A DNA stretch of 64,000 nt. It comes from Megalopta genalis. Lineage: Eukaryota > Arthropoda > Insecta > Hymenoptera > Halictidae. Position 1 is the stretch's first letter. Each line of letters starts with the position of its first letter. Below are positions 1 through 10,223 of the stretch, piece by piece. The translations under genes and the position numbers were made by a program. Below the pieces are notes generated by a model. The model saw only the letters and a list, made by a program, of their open reading frames with translations. It did not search any database and was not told where the DNA came from. The stretch spans positions 14,241,962-14,305,961 of the forward strand of contig NC_135021.1 of the NCBI RefSeq assembly GCF_051020955.1. The letters are read 5' to 3'.

Positions 1-145
1 GTCGCTCGTTGTTCTTTTTTTCATCGCTATTCGCGGACGAATGCTGGATGTTCGTGGCTCCGACCGAGTTTCTCGGGCGGGGATTTAGACGTTCGCCGAA
101 AGGAAACTACCCCGACGCATCGATCTTTATTTTCCACAATGCATA

Positions 146-1330
146 CAATGGCCCACAGAAGTGTTCGTACACCCTTTAACCCTTAAATGCATGATTTTTT
201 GTTTTGGATTTTAAAAAATCATTTTTTATAGGAATGTAGTCATGGGTTACGTGAAAAATAAATAAGAAAATCTAGGTAATAATATTGAGTATTTAATTTG
301 AAAAAAAGTTGTATGTAGACTTTTGGCAAGAATATGCGTTTATTACTGAAATTATTGTAGACGTAAACAAATGGTCATGTATTTATATTATCTATTAGTA
401 TAGGAATGTTCACATTATTTAGAAATGAAATGCAGCAAAGCAATTGCGACTTTTGTTGTGACTCAAAGCAATTTTTAAACTCGATAAAAGAGAGAAAATA
501 TCTCATTATATATATCTCTCATTCAAATGTCAAAAAACATATAACTTACTCACCAAAAGTAATGTCACGTCTTTTATTTCACACATGGTCTATTGTCTAT
601 TGTTATCAACGTGTGTTCGGAAACGCACATACTCAGGTTTTTGAATCAAATTAAGTGGAACTGGAATGTAGACAATTGGCAACGATATGCATTTAAGGGT
701 TAAAACACACCTATTTTAAAACTGAACTAAGTGACTCGAATTTTCTTTTAGATGATAGAAGGACTAGTCTAGAAGACGATGACTGAAATGACTTCTTTTT
801 TTAATTTTGCTATTACTTGGAATGACAAAAAAATAAAAACCTCTCGCTTTTTGACCTTTTTTATGTGAGCCTATAACGAAAATTTAAACAATGTCTCTCG
901 TAGATCTTGGTAACTTATATGCATGTTGAAAATTGTATCGAAATCGATTTACGTTGTTATGAGATGCGATAAATTAAAGATCGCAAAAATCGCAGTCTTG
1001 TCACGATTTTGATAAAAAAAACTGTAAGAAAACTGCAGTTTTTATAATCCTTCCTTTCGATCAAATTTTCAGCACGCATATAAGCCACCGAAATCTACAA
1101 GAGGCATTTTTTTTTATTTTCGTTATAGGCTCACATAAAAAAGGTCAAAAAGCGAGAGGCTTTTATTTTTTTGTCTCTCCAAGTAATAGCAAAATTTAAA
1201 AAAAAGTTTTTTTAGCCATCGTTTAGTAGACTAGTTCATCCATCATCTAAAAAAAATTCAAATCGTTTAGTTCAGTTTTGAAAGAGTTATTGCATATTAA
1301 AAGGTGTTCTAACACTTTTGTGGGTCACTT
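146..1330. mobile_element. Tc1-type foldback element, interrupted by a TTAA element
   Basis: The left end follows a TA and reads CAATGGCCCACAGAAG; the right end reads CTTTTGTGGGTCACTT, its near reverse complement. The two halves fold on each other: TTTTGCTATTACTTGGA near 805 is answered by its reverse complement near 1178, and 'TCGTAGATCTTGGTAACTTA' near 898 by a matching reverse-complement stretch near 1085. No transposase frame is present, so this is non-autonomous. A separate TTAA element occupies 180-699 just inside the left end. The copy at 49899-50269 shows the uninterrupted form. Confidence 0.7.
180..699. mobile_element. piggyBac-type TTAA element (CCCTTAAATGCAT ends)
   Basis: TTAA lies on both sides (176-179 and 700-703). 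The ends are inverted: CCCTTAAATGCAT on the left and ATGCATTTAAGGG on the right. TTAA duplications with CCC ends are the hallmark of the piggyBac superfamily. The 520 bp interior is AT-rich. An 82-codon open frame inside it resembles nothing I know and is probably chance. The element at 31972-32179 has the same ends and is shorter. It sits inside the Tc1-type foldback element, so it is the younger insertion. Confidence 0.75.
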
Positions 1331-1413
1331 TCTATCGCCGAGACGAGTTCCTTTGCAGCGCGAAACGAAAGTATCGAAGAAAATACACGTTTCTAAACTA
1401 ATGAGACTATTAA

Positions 1414-1733
1414 CACAATACGGTCCGAGCTGTTTATGCGAAAACTTTTGAGTGTAGCTGGCATATTTTAAGGTTATTGTAACTTTTAGTAAGTAACTTT
1501 TAAAATATCAGACAGTTAAATTAAATTGTAAGATATGTTACTTCATTAAAGATGAATATATAGATTTTATTTCGATTCAGTTATACAAATAAATTTTATG
1601 ATTGGATTTTTTTATTTCAAAGTGCACTTCCCGAGCAATCAAGAAAATGACTATTTTTAGTCATCCGGTATCTCACGAGCAATCAAGAAAATTACTGTTT
1701 TTAGTCATCCGGACGGTAATATTTTAAAAGCGT
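1414..1733 (-). mobile_element. TTAA-bounded short element (CACAATACGGTC end)
   Basis: TTAA lies at 1410-1413 and 1734-1737. The left end CACAATACGGTCCGAGC and the segment CTGTTTATGCGAAAACTTTTG match, inverted, the right part of the element at 62889-63123. The right end also matches that copy's left end, which supports two dispersed copies of one family. The interior holds a two-copy 44 bp tandem repeat at 1632-1719. No coding capacity is seen. Confidence 0.6.
1632..1719. repeat. 44 bp tandem repeat, 2 copies
   Basis: CGAGCAATCAAGAAAA begins at 1632 and again at 1676, and TCATCCGG begins at 1661 and 1705, so the period is exactly 44. Each unit contains the near-palindrome ACTATTTTTAGT or ACTGTTTTTAGT. 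It lies inside the TTAA-bounded element 1414-1733. Confidence 0.8.
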
Positions 1734-2295
1734 ACGAGAAAAAAGTAGTCATAAATGTTCGATAGATCGATGTTTCTATACAACGTAACGAACTTTGAGA
1801 TATTTATTTGATACGAATAAAAAATAATACGGGTAAATTGTTAAAATATTATGGGACACCGTTCTGTCATCATGTCATCTAGTTCCACATTCGATGTCCT
1901 TATTTTCGTACAGGAAATTCAAATGTAACACGGACGCCAACTGTTTCATAAATCAGAACAATGAAAGAATCGAAGTACACAATATTCGACAGTATGTTTT
2001 CACTTAGAAACACCTGTGTTCGAATAAACATTTTCTTCACAGCTGATTGTTAACAGTATTTGTGTGTGTGTGCGAATGTGTAAAAGAACAATGTTCAAAA
2101 CTATGGCTAGAATTTGTACATCAGCTTTCACACATTCTATCTATTTTTTATTGTATTGTTTGTGCTTCCGTTTCAAAAAGAGTACAAATTCAGCGCTGTT
2201 TCATGATGGGTAATTTAATCTGACGCTTCTACTGCGCTTCCACGAGCAGAAAGTAGAGATTCGAATTTTTTGTAACTAGCAGAGATCCTCTCATC
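1734..2295. other. AT-rich DNA, nothing recognised
   Basis: A short TG run lies near 2061. No coding frame, terminal repeat or RNA signature is seen before the CT tract. Confidence 0.5.
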
Positions 2296-2540
2296 TTACT
2301 CTCTCTCTCTTCCTCTTTCTCTTTCTCTCTCTCCTTTTTCTTTCTCTTTCTCTCCCTCTCTTCTTCTTTCTCTTTCTCTCTCTTTCTCTCTCTCTTCCTC
2401 TTTCTCTTTCTCTCTCTCTCCTTTCTCTTTCTCTCTCTTTCTCTCTCTCTTCCTCTTTCTCTTTCTCCCTCTCTCTCCTTTCTCTTTCTCTTTCTCTCCC
2501 TCTCTTCCTCTTTCTCTTTCTCTCTCCCTCTCTTCCTCTT

Positions 2541-2605
<65 letters not shown>

Positions 2606-2606
2606 A
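2296..2606. repeat. CT/CTTT microsatellite, about 310 bp
   Basis: Irregular CTCTCT and CTTTCT runs with interspersed CCT. Read on the minus strand it gives Arg-Glu/Lys-rich frames in more than one phase, as expected for a dinucleotide repeat rather than a gene. The GA strand could bind GAGA-type factors, but nothing here shows that. Confidence 0.95.
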
Positions 2607-4262
2607 CGGCCGTTAAATCGAAGCAACGAGGAACCGATAGCTGGCGTAGCTCGCATGCTAACTTTGTTAAACTTTTACGCCGATAGTTTGATAACCGTGC
2701 TCGATGGAACTGTCCGTCCTGTTTTTCTCGAGGCATCCCGGAGCCGCGGTAAGCGAGTACCATATTGGCCGGAACAAGTACGAACATATCGGGAGAGCCT
2801 GGTTCGGAGAGCAGTCCCGAAATAAGTTTCGAAGCTCGGTTTAAAGAACTGGAGCGGCGAGCTCCGCTCCGCTTCCGCAACGCAGCTCTGTCAGCAAACC
2901 TTTTACCGACTCACCTTTCGTCCCCGACCCCGATCAAAGTGCACGCCGATTCCCACGTTTGCTCTGTCACTCTCGCGATTCCCGTTCCCCGTCCATCCAT
3001 CCGTCGGGTCCTCCTTCCGCCGCGAACGTAATTTGTCGGCCGCGTTGCACGGAAAAAATGCGGCGAATATTTGCGACGAGTCGCAACGGTCGGCGATACG
3101 GGAAACAATGAAACGAAACCCGCGGAGCCACGGCGCAATTGTCGGAATGTGCTTGCCAGTTTCGGACGCGCCGACGACAATGGAGCGACCCGAAAGAACG
3201 AGAAAAGTGGGATTTAACGATCGCGCGCAAGAAAGGGTCGCCGGTGGATCGTGTTCGCGCGGCTTCGGCAAATGTTTATCGTTCGATAAATTACCGGCTA
3301 AATCGCCGGGAAGACGCGGCCAAACATTTCCGATCGGAGCGTTTCGATCCAGCTGTTTACAGGAGATCCGTCGATCCGTGATTCGACTGGCAACGCGTTC
3401 CGGACGGCGAACTTTCGCCGATTCGAAGCCAGTTAGGGTCAAGATTCGGTCGACGGGACTCGAGAAGCGGACCGTCCCCTCTTTCTCTTCCTCTTTCCCC
3501 GTCTTCCGTTCGGTATTTGTTGCGGTATTTGCCTAACGTAATATCCTGTATCGGGACACACGGATCGAAAGACAAATAAACTGCGGCCGGATGCGGATTC
3601 CGTCGGAACGGCCGGAAGGCAAAATTCCCCCACTTCCTTCGAAACGGCATCCAGGGAAGGGAACACACGCTCGCGTGCACGTGCACGGAGAGGCGCACGT
3701 AGCCGACGAGGTGGCCCCGAAGAGGTGGTCGAGACGAGCTGGAACGGGAGGGTGGAGAGGCTGGCTCCGGGACTATTCAATTCCATAATCCGATTTGCCG
3801 TACGATTGCGGCAAGCAGAAAACTTTCGATTTATGGTACGCTTAGGACAAAATCCTCGGGATCCCCGACCCGCTCGGTATTTTCCTCGGGATGACTGCGA
3901 ACGCAATTTCACCGAGAAGGACACCCTCGTCGGATCGAGCCTCCCTTCATCCCCCTCCGGCCCTCCGTCCCGCCGCTCTTCGCTCGTCCCTCTCTCCTTT
4001 ACAATTACGAAAAAATTGGGTTACCAATTACCCCATTCTGCCGCGGGCTATTCTTTTCCTTTCATTTCTCTGCAATCTTCGGTAATTACTGTTCTTTAAT
4101 CCGTAACTAAATGCGCTTCGCGTCCCCGAGAAGGGGTAGCGTGCCTGCTTCGTCTTGGTACTTGAAATGCGGAACTCGAAACCGAGGCAGGTCGCCGATG
4201 AAGTAAACAGCGATGTCTAGGAGAAACGCCGCGAGTGACAATTTCGAAAAATTTAGATCTAC
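2607..4262. other. GC-rich, CpG-rich stretch without a convincing gene
   Basis: Open frames of 60-190 codons occur on both strands and overlap one another, which is what stop-poor GC-rich DNA gives by chance. None shows a family motif, a signal peptide or paired splice sites. Conserved regulatory or untranslated sequence is possible but not visible from sequence alone. Confidence 0.5.
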
Positions 4263-4264
4263 GT

Positions 4265-4669
4265 ACTGTGACTCTTATTAACACATTGACAGCCGGCGAC
4301 CTAAGAGACATGTCAGCCGTTTATTTTGAAAGTGGCATAAGTCACTTTGTTTTTAAGTCGGTCACTTTGTTTTTAAGTCGATATATTTAAGGGTTTGCAT
4401 TGTAGCACGTTTAAAAATATGGATGCTAGCTTTCGAGGAGATTTACTTGTATTTGTTATCTCAGGATACTGAGATATTTTTCTCAGTATAAATAATTTCG
4501 TATAAACATTAAAAAATCACCACTTTTCATTACGGTGAAGTAAGTGCCACTACGATGAATGTTCTATTATATTATAAAACAAGAACACCAAATTTACTAT
4601 TACAGGCAATCGAATCCAGCAACAATTGTTTAAATAGCATGATATCCGCATATTAATAAGAGTCACTGT
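4265..4669. repeat. AT-rich block bounded by inverted repeats
   Basis: ACTGTGACTCTTATTAA (4265-4281) is answered by TTAATAAGAGTCACTGT (4653-4669). Inside the left arm TTAA is followed by CACATTGACAGCC, like other TTAA elements here. The 20 bp unit GTCACTTTGTTTTTAAGTCG is tandemly repeated at about 4341-4380. It may be a short transposable element, but its class is not certain. Confidence 0.45.
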
Positions 4670-5104
4670 ATTTATCGGAGAAAACATCGGAGAAACAAAG
4701 TCTGTAGACTGAACACAGAGAATGATCTAATTTGAAACGTTACTGTGAGATTCTTATATAAAGTTCAACTTTACAACTTCTTGTCCGTTTCTTAGACGTC
4801 GTCAGAGCAAAACCCACCGCACATTTTATGGTCGTTACAATTGTCTCGTAATTGTGTCTCAGGATTGTCGGATACGTAAACTCCTACAGTAGCAACATCG
4901 ATCCTTTCTGCGACTCCCACATCTTCCAACGCAATTTACGCCATGTATTTTCGCAGTAAATCATTGCCCCCATTTAATCACTAAATAATTAATTGGAAAG
5001 ATCGCAGATCTCGGTGTTGTTGAGCACTCAGCAAACAACAAATCCTGCAATAAAATGAAACGAACGACTGCGCATTTATCGATATTAAGAAACAGTCTAT
5101 TTAA
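4670..5104. other. Intervening DNA, nothing recognised
   Basis: Mixed composition with no repeat structure or open frame of note between the inverted-repeat block and the next TTAA element. Confidence 0.4.
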
Positions 5105-5468
5105 CACTTTATCGTCCCGTCGTGGTTGAGGCTGCCACTCAGTAAGGACTGGCTTAGTCGCGCGCGCATTTGCTCCCAGTACCGGCTAAATTTTCGCTAT
5201 TCATTGTGTTGTGCTTATTCCTTTAAAAATAATAATAAATAATAATATAATTATTATAATTATAATTCATAAGGATATGGGGAGGTCAGCATACAGGAGG
5301 TCAGCTACTAACAAAACAGTAAAGAAGCGAAAACCGTCGATAGCTAAAAGTCGATTAATAGGCTATCGGTCGATAAGCATTGGCAATCGAAAAGCCGATT
5401 AATAGGCTAGCGATCGATAAACATTGGCAATCGAAAAGCCGATAAATAGGCTAGCGGTCGATAAAGTG
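5105..5468. mobile_element. TTAA-bounded short element (CACTTTATCG ends)
   Basis: TTAA lies at 5101-5104 and 5469-5472. The termini CACTTTATCG and CGATAAAGTG are perfect inverted repeats. The right third is a 44 bp tandem array (5351-5468), and an AATAAT microsatellite sits near 5225. No transposase remnant is present. The TTAA duplication suggests mobilisation by a piggyBac-type transposase. Confidence 0.75.
5351..5468. repeat. 44 bp tandem repeat, about 2.7 copies
   Basis: GGCTA with its following GCGATCGATAA-type sequence starts at 5361, 5405 and 5449, so the period is exactly 44. The unit contains the near-palindrome AGCCGATTAATAGGCT. The last copy runs into the right end of the TTAA element. 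Confidence 0.85.
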
Positions 5469-5472
5469 TTAA

Positions 5473-6073
5473 GCAGCGCCGGGACTCCGGGCTAATTAAA
5501 ATATCTTGAACGGGCGAGTTCAGCTCGAACGAGAGTTCACAATTCGCGTTCTCGCCGCGCAACTGCAAGTTTGATAAAACAGCAGCCGGTGACTTCTCGA
5601 ATACCCACGTGTGCGAGGGATCTAAGAAAGGAGAACGATACAGAAATGCGCTAGGAGGGACTCGTCGAAAACAATTTTTCCTGCGGATAGAAATAGACGG
5701 TGTGCACAGCATTGAATAGCCTTGTCCGCTGTCGAGCGAGCTCCCGCCCGATCGAGAAATGCTACAGAAAGATTGTCACGGCGCGCGTTGCCGTAAATAA
5801 GATAAATATCGATGGTCCGGGCTGCGCGTTGCCTCTGGTAATCGGCCGTCGCGAGAAGACTGACGGAACGTTCTGTCAAGAGCACGCAGCCAATTCCGCG
5901 AGCCAAGATATTAACGCGAGCACGATATTCTTTCGATATCGAGTCCGTGTCATCCGCAAAGAATTTCGATGGATCTACGTACAGCAGAGAGTCGGGGTCA
6001 CGCTCGACTTGCCGGACGTATTACTGTGATCAAAAAGTAAGGTGAATTTGTTTATAAAATGTAAATTCTTTGT
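5473..6073. other. GC-rich DNA, no gene recognised
   Basis: Overlapping chance frames on both strands at 5407-6029. No motif or splice-bounded exon is seen. Confidence 0.4.
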
Positions 6074-6250
6074 TTATTCTTCCAAATCAATTTCATCCCC
6101 TTCAAAGTAATCCCCGTCCGATAAAACGCACTGTTTCCGACGCTTTTTCCAGTCCTCGAAACAGTCGGAATAGTCTTTTTCCGGTATAGCCTTCAAGACC
6201 TTCTTCGATTCGGTTTTTATCTCCTCAATCGTGTCGATCATTTGAAAATA
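6074..6250 (-). pseudogene. Mariner transposase C-terminal fragment
   Basis: Minus-strand translation gives the tail of a mariner-family transposase. It has a TIEEIK segment, then KAIPEKDYSDCFEDWKKR, then GDYFEGD shortly before the TAA stop at 6074-6076. The family's usual ending (basic helix, CF-DW, GDYFEGD) is well matched. About 55 residues remain; the catalytic core and N-terminus are absent. The fragment is cut at 6250 by the maT-type element that begins at 6251, so that insertion is younger. A more diverged copy of the same junction lies at about 7903-7987. Confidence 0.75.
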
Positions 6251-7191
6251 CAGGATCCGGCATCAAAATCTGGCCAAAAGAAACGATTCGTTTAAACAAG
6301 AGTCTATTACTCAAATTATAAGAATTACAAAAAAGCTGTTTGCACATCACCAGTGATATCCTTTTAGAATACTGTTACTCCATGTAACCCCCTTTTGTTT
6401 CAACGACGGCTTCAATCCTCGGCCTGAAATGCTGGCACGCTCGTTGTAGCGCGTCTTGGTCCATATTGGCGAATGCCACCTCGATAGCGGTCTGGAGAGA
6501 TGTCACGTTGGGATGTCTCGACTCGTTGGTCACTCGTTCGATGACGCTGCACACGTAGTAGTCCAATGGATTCAGGTCTGGACTGTTCGGAGACCAGAAT
6601 TCCTTGGACCAAAACATGTCCACATTATCCGACAGCCTGTTCTGAATTAAGTGACTCGTGTGTGCTGGCGTACCATCCTGTTGGAAGATCTACGGCCTCT
6701 TCCGGCGGCCACGGTATCTAGCCACGACTTCGCTACATTCGTCAAAACGCGTGAATAAACCTCTTTGGTGACGGTTTCTTTCTTTTGATAGAAATGTGTG
6801 GTGGCACGACGTGTTGCCTCTCTGGAAACAACGCTTAGAACAAGGACTGACAGACTTTTCTTTCGGATGGCCTTTTCCTCGTTGGATTGACAGATCCTTT
6901 TTCGCACGTTCATGCAGCAAAATATTTATCCGCAGCGTTATAGAAGATCGATCTCGAGTATCCAAAGAAGCGAATGATTCCAGTCAGCGAACGACCAGCG
7001 CGAAGGCCTCCGATAATCGCCGCTCTTCGGTTGCATTCCGCACTCGATCTTATCTGCTCGGACATTTTGAGGATGCGGGCGCTTATTCCAAACAACTCAA
7101 TAAACAAAATATTAACGGTAATCTATCAACGAGGTCAAACTAGACAGGAAATTCAAATTTAAGTTTGTCCGGATTTTGGCGGCGGATCCTG
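6251..7191 (-). mobile_element. Degenerate DD37D (maT-type) Tc1/mariner element
   Basis: The element is 941 bp and is flanked by TA at 6249-6250 and 7192-7193. The left end reads CAGGATCCGGCATCAAAATC. The right end is its imperfect reverse complement, starting CAGGATCCGCCGCC when read inward. The terminal repeats are about 25-30 bp. It carries a broken transposase on the minus strand. It interrupts a mariner transposase fragment, giving a nested pair. A copy of its left 141 bp occurs at 7988-8128. Confidence 0.85.
6375..7065 (-). pseudogene. maT-type (DD37D) transposase, frameshifted and nonsense-mutated
   Basis: The N-terminal part (about 6910-7065, beginning MSEQIRSS) looks like a helix-turn-helix, with AAIIGGLRAGRSLTGIIRF followed by a YSRS segment, as in transposase DNA-binding domains. 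The C-terminal part contains QQDGTPAHTSHL, holding the second catalytic Asp, then SPDLNPLDYYV, holding the third. Thirty-seven residues separate the two Asp, the DD37D spacing of the maT family. The tail runs through a SRHPNVTSL segment to GGYME and a stop at 6375. A TAG stop lies just before IFQQDG, and the middle is split between frames, so it is not functional. The family assignment rests on spacing and motifs only. Confidence 0.75.
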
Positions 7192-7193
7192 TA

Positions 7194-7795
7194 TTTTTTG
7201 TCGTCGATTGCATTGCCTGCACTGGCTTGCTTCAACATGATTTGGATAGTCTTCCGGATTAATGTATCTAAAAAAAATTGTCGCTTAATCTTGATAAATG
7301 TTATACCGTAAGATTCGGTCGGAGAATGATCAATTTCGGTACCAATTGCGTAATATTAATAGCTATTGTTTTAATATAATCTTAATGTAAATAGTTTACA
7401 CTCATCCATCGATTTATCAAATCATTCTCTGCACTCTTTCAAACAGAATTCATGGCGTATTACATTAGATAATTTCGCAATTTCGCAATTTATATTAGAC
7501 TGTAGATCTTTAGGAAAAATAAATATTGTCTGCATCAATTGCAAAGAATAGAAACCAAGTAGCGAATGCATTATTCCTTCAATCATCTCAATTGCTTAAA
7601 AATCATACATTCACGTCTTAAATTGCTATCAATCTTTACACTATATTAAATTCTAACTACCCAATTTTGCCATGAATGCGTAAAATTCACGGTCTAGTTA
7701 TTATAGTCTGCATAGATTTAATATTTAAGGAATAGTAAGGATACCTTGCTATTTTTATTTTACTTTGTACCTATCCATCCTAGGACACCAGAATA
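7194..7795. other. AT-rich DNA, nothing recognised
   Basis: Low-GC unique-looking sequence between the maT-type element and the next hairpin element. A short duplicated TTTCGCAA lies near 7473. Confidence 0.4.
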
Positions 7796-8277
7796 CAAGT
7801 AAATTCTCCCTAATTTATGCACAGATTATACATAAAAAGAGACAATTTAGGATGAGGAGACACGATTATTCGAGCCTTGCGACTCATTTTTATAGTATTA
7901 CAAACATTTGAAAACTCTTTTATTGATAGCATCGCAAAGGTCTTTCGCTTCTGTGAATTCCTCATGTATGCTGATCATTTAAAAATACAGAATCCGGTAT
8001 CAAAATTTAGACGAAAAAGAAACGATTCGTTTAAACGAAAGTCTATTATTCAAATTGTAAGAATTACAAAAAAGCTGTTTCTACATCACTAGTGATATCC
8101 TTCTAGAATACAGTTACTCTATGTAACCGTTAAATACTCCACGAATAAGTACTCTATTGAGTCCTCTATGAATAACAACTGCAAAAGCGAGCCGCAAGAC
8201 TCGAATAATCGTATCTCCTCTTCTCAAATTGTGCACTTTTCTGCACGATCTCAGCGTCAATTAAGGAAAATTCACTG
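7796..8277. mobile_element. Hairpin element (CAGTAAATTCTCCC family) split by an insertion
   Basis: The left end CAAGTAAATTCTCCCTAATT follows TA. The right end AATTAAGGAAAATTCACTG is followed by TA. The left arm runs to about 7898 (CGATTATTCGAGCCTTGCG then CATTTTTATAG) and the right arm resumes at about 8166 with GAGCCGCAAGACTCGAATAA. The roughly 260 bp between the arms is foreign: a diverged mariner fragment joined to the left end of the maT-type element. Uninterrupted copies are 165-225 bp. Confidence 0.75.
7988..8128 (-). mobile_element. Left-end fragment of the maT-type element
   Basis: The sequence from CAGAATCCGGTATCAAAAT to CTATGTAACC aligns along its whole length with 6251-6391, the left end of the nearby maT-type element. 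The flanking bases TGATCATTTAAAAATA also match the mariner sequence left of that copy (GATCATTTGAAAATA). The whole nested junction was therefore duplicated, not just the element. It lies in the loop of the hairpin element 7796-8277. Confidence 0.7.
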
Positions 8278-9153
8278 TACCTAGTGTACATGGCACACCT
8301 GTGTATTCTTTGATTTTATAACTAATTGGCAAGTTCGCGTGGAAATTCAATGCATAAATCAAAGTCTGGATAAATAGCTACGCCGTCGAATTGTCGGAAC
8401 CGTCTATCGTCAACGGGTTGGTACGACGGAGTTACCCTTCGATCCCCGGGTTGATCTCGCGAGCCTGATTTTATAAATTAGAGCGCTCACCGCCCCGACA
8501 ACGAGGATAGGTGTGCGGTTTGCGAAAAGCGGCGAAGCGTCGTGGTTTCTTGGGCTAATTCAAAATTCAGGGCGCGCGATCCTCGACGAGCAGGTACGTT
8601 CGAGAATAACGAGGCCCTAGCCGGCGCGATACGAGCCAGTCGATCGATTTGCGTCTCCCCCGGGAACGTTTCGCCGCGATCAAGGGTGCGTTGCCCTCCT
8701 TTGACGCTTCTCGACCTTCGTCGCGCGAAAAGTGTTGTACTTGGGCGCTGGATAGACTCTTGACTTCTCGATGGTCGTCGATCCGCTCTAATTTTCCACT
8801 CGTTCGACCCTGGCGCGGCTGGCTCAACTCGTTTCAGTCAATGTTATTTCGATTCGCTCGCTTTCGAAAGGGCTCGCGCCGATTTATTCTTGACCAGATG
8901 GCAAAACCTAGCTAAGGATGTATAGTAATTTCTCGCAGAAATGTTCGGAGATCGGACTCGAAACCGGCAGATCTGAGAGTACTATGTCGCGATTCTTCGA
9001 GCCTCGCGGTTCGTTTTGATAGAAACTCGGGGCAGTTGGGAAAAGAAGGCAGCGGCCAGCATGCCGGTGTACATTAATATGAATACATAGTGACGCTGAA
9101 ATAAAAACAAGGACTTAATTTTTTTTATTTCTAATCTTTTTGCCTCGATTTGT
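8278..9153. other. GC-rich DNA with a small hairpin-element relic
   Basis: Bases 8985-9022 (CGATTCTTCGAGCCTCGCG then GTTCGTTTTGATAG) resemble the arm of the hairpin family and may be an old relic. The rest shows only short overlapping frames with no recognisable product. Confidence 0.35.
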
Positions 9154-9566
9154 TGGCAATTCGGAGGACACGTGACATGATTCGAAGGAAATTCGGAGGA
9201 GACGTGAAACGATTCGAAGGCAATTCGGAGGACACGTGACACGATTCGAAGGAAATTCAGAGGAGACGTGACATGATTCGAAGGAAATTCGGAGGACACG
9301 TGACACGATTCGAAGGCAATTCGGAGGACACGTGACACGATTCGAAGGCAATTCGGAGGACACGTGACACGATTCGAAGGAAATTCGGACACGTGACACG
9401 ATTCGAAGGCAATTCGGAGGACACGTGACACGATTCGAAGGAAATTCGGAGGAGACGTGACACGATTCGAAGGAAATTCGGAGGACACGTGACATGATTC
9501 AAAGGCAATTCAGAGCACACGTGACGCTATTCAAAGGCAATTCGGAGGCCACATGCCACGATTAGA
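9154..9566. repeat. 32 bp E-box minisatellite, about 13 copies
   Basis: The unit is CGATTCGAAGGAAATTCGGA followed by GGACACGTGACA (32 bp). Copies differ by A/G and C/A changes, and one has a short deletion. Most units contain CACGTG, the palindromic E-box, often extended to CACGTGAC; a minority read AGACGTGA. The unit stays open in several minus-strand frames, giving a spurious Ser-Arg-Val-rich repeat protein. Whether bHLH factors bind here is not shown. Confidence 0.9.
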
Positions 9567-10103
9567 TGGAGATTGGTCACCTACCTTGTAGCTTCGCGGT
9601 TTTTCTTCCCCGACTCATACCCAAGCAGACCATTTTGTGTTGTCTTTCGAAAATTCGTATCGCGTGCCGCATCACAAGCTTGACCAACTCTGCTGACCCT
9701 TAGCATCGACGTAGTAATAAATTACATAAGCGTAGGACTAACACAGGGAAATTCACAGTAACTCGAAGTTTGGTATTTCCAGGAGAAATTATTGTATACA
9801 CAGAGAGTGCAAAAAACAATTGAATGTTGAGCGTTGACATCCTTAGAAAGGTTAATCGTTCGTCCGTCTAACGCACCTAAGTTCGTGCCAATCGAATGAT
9901 AAATGACAAAGTTATGACAGTTCTTCCTGACCAAAACTTTAATCGACGTCGAGATTGTATCATGGAACAATTATTAAATTAAATTAAATTATTTAGTTAT
10001 TAAATTAAAAGCAAAACGACTGTTTAAATCGATTGAATGTTTTCGTGTAATTTGAACGGAACAACATGAAATCGTGTATCGTTGGCCCGGTCTTAAAAAT
10101 TAA
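9567..10103. other. Unique-looking DNA, nothing recognised
   Basis: Mixed composition. A short TTAAATTAAATTA run lies near 9975. No coding signal is seen. Confidence 0.35.
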
Positions 10104-10223
10104 CTCTCGTACGGCGGGCGCCGGGTCCATTTGAACCCAGAGTTGCAAACATTCCGTCTAGATTCTAATTTTCTGACGGTCACATGTAATTATTAACTAA
10201 TAATATCGAAACTAATAAAAGGG
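10104..10223. mobile_element. Probable 120 bp TTAA-bounded element
   Basis: TTAA lies at 10100-10103 and 10224-10227. The left end CTCTCGTACGGCGGG is followed by the near-palindrome GGGTCCATTTGAACCC. The right end is AATAAAAGGG. The terminal inverted repeat is weak, so the call rests on TTAA borders, the CCC-type right end and the internal palindrome, all shared with other elements in the window. Confidence 0.4.

Noticed and set aside
406..654. 82-codon frame inside the TTAA element
   Set aside because: AT-rich, no similarity to transposases or other families, and absent from the shorter relative at 31972-32179.
2291..2880. Arg/Glu/Lys-rich minus-strand frames of 121 and 194 codons
   Set aside because: They are translations of a CT/GA microsatellite, open in more than one phase.
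8420..8470. tRNA-like TTCGATCCCC word
   Set aside because: No matching acceptor stem, D-arm or anticodon arm can be built round it on either strand.
8982..9520. Apparent repeat protein with SFESCHVSSEFPSNRVT-type units
   Set aside because: All three minus phases are open because the 32 bp minisatellite has no stop; it is an E-box array, not a gene.
9154..9566. CRISPR-like array
   Set aside because: Units are contiguous without unique spacers, and the window is eukaryotic.
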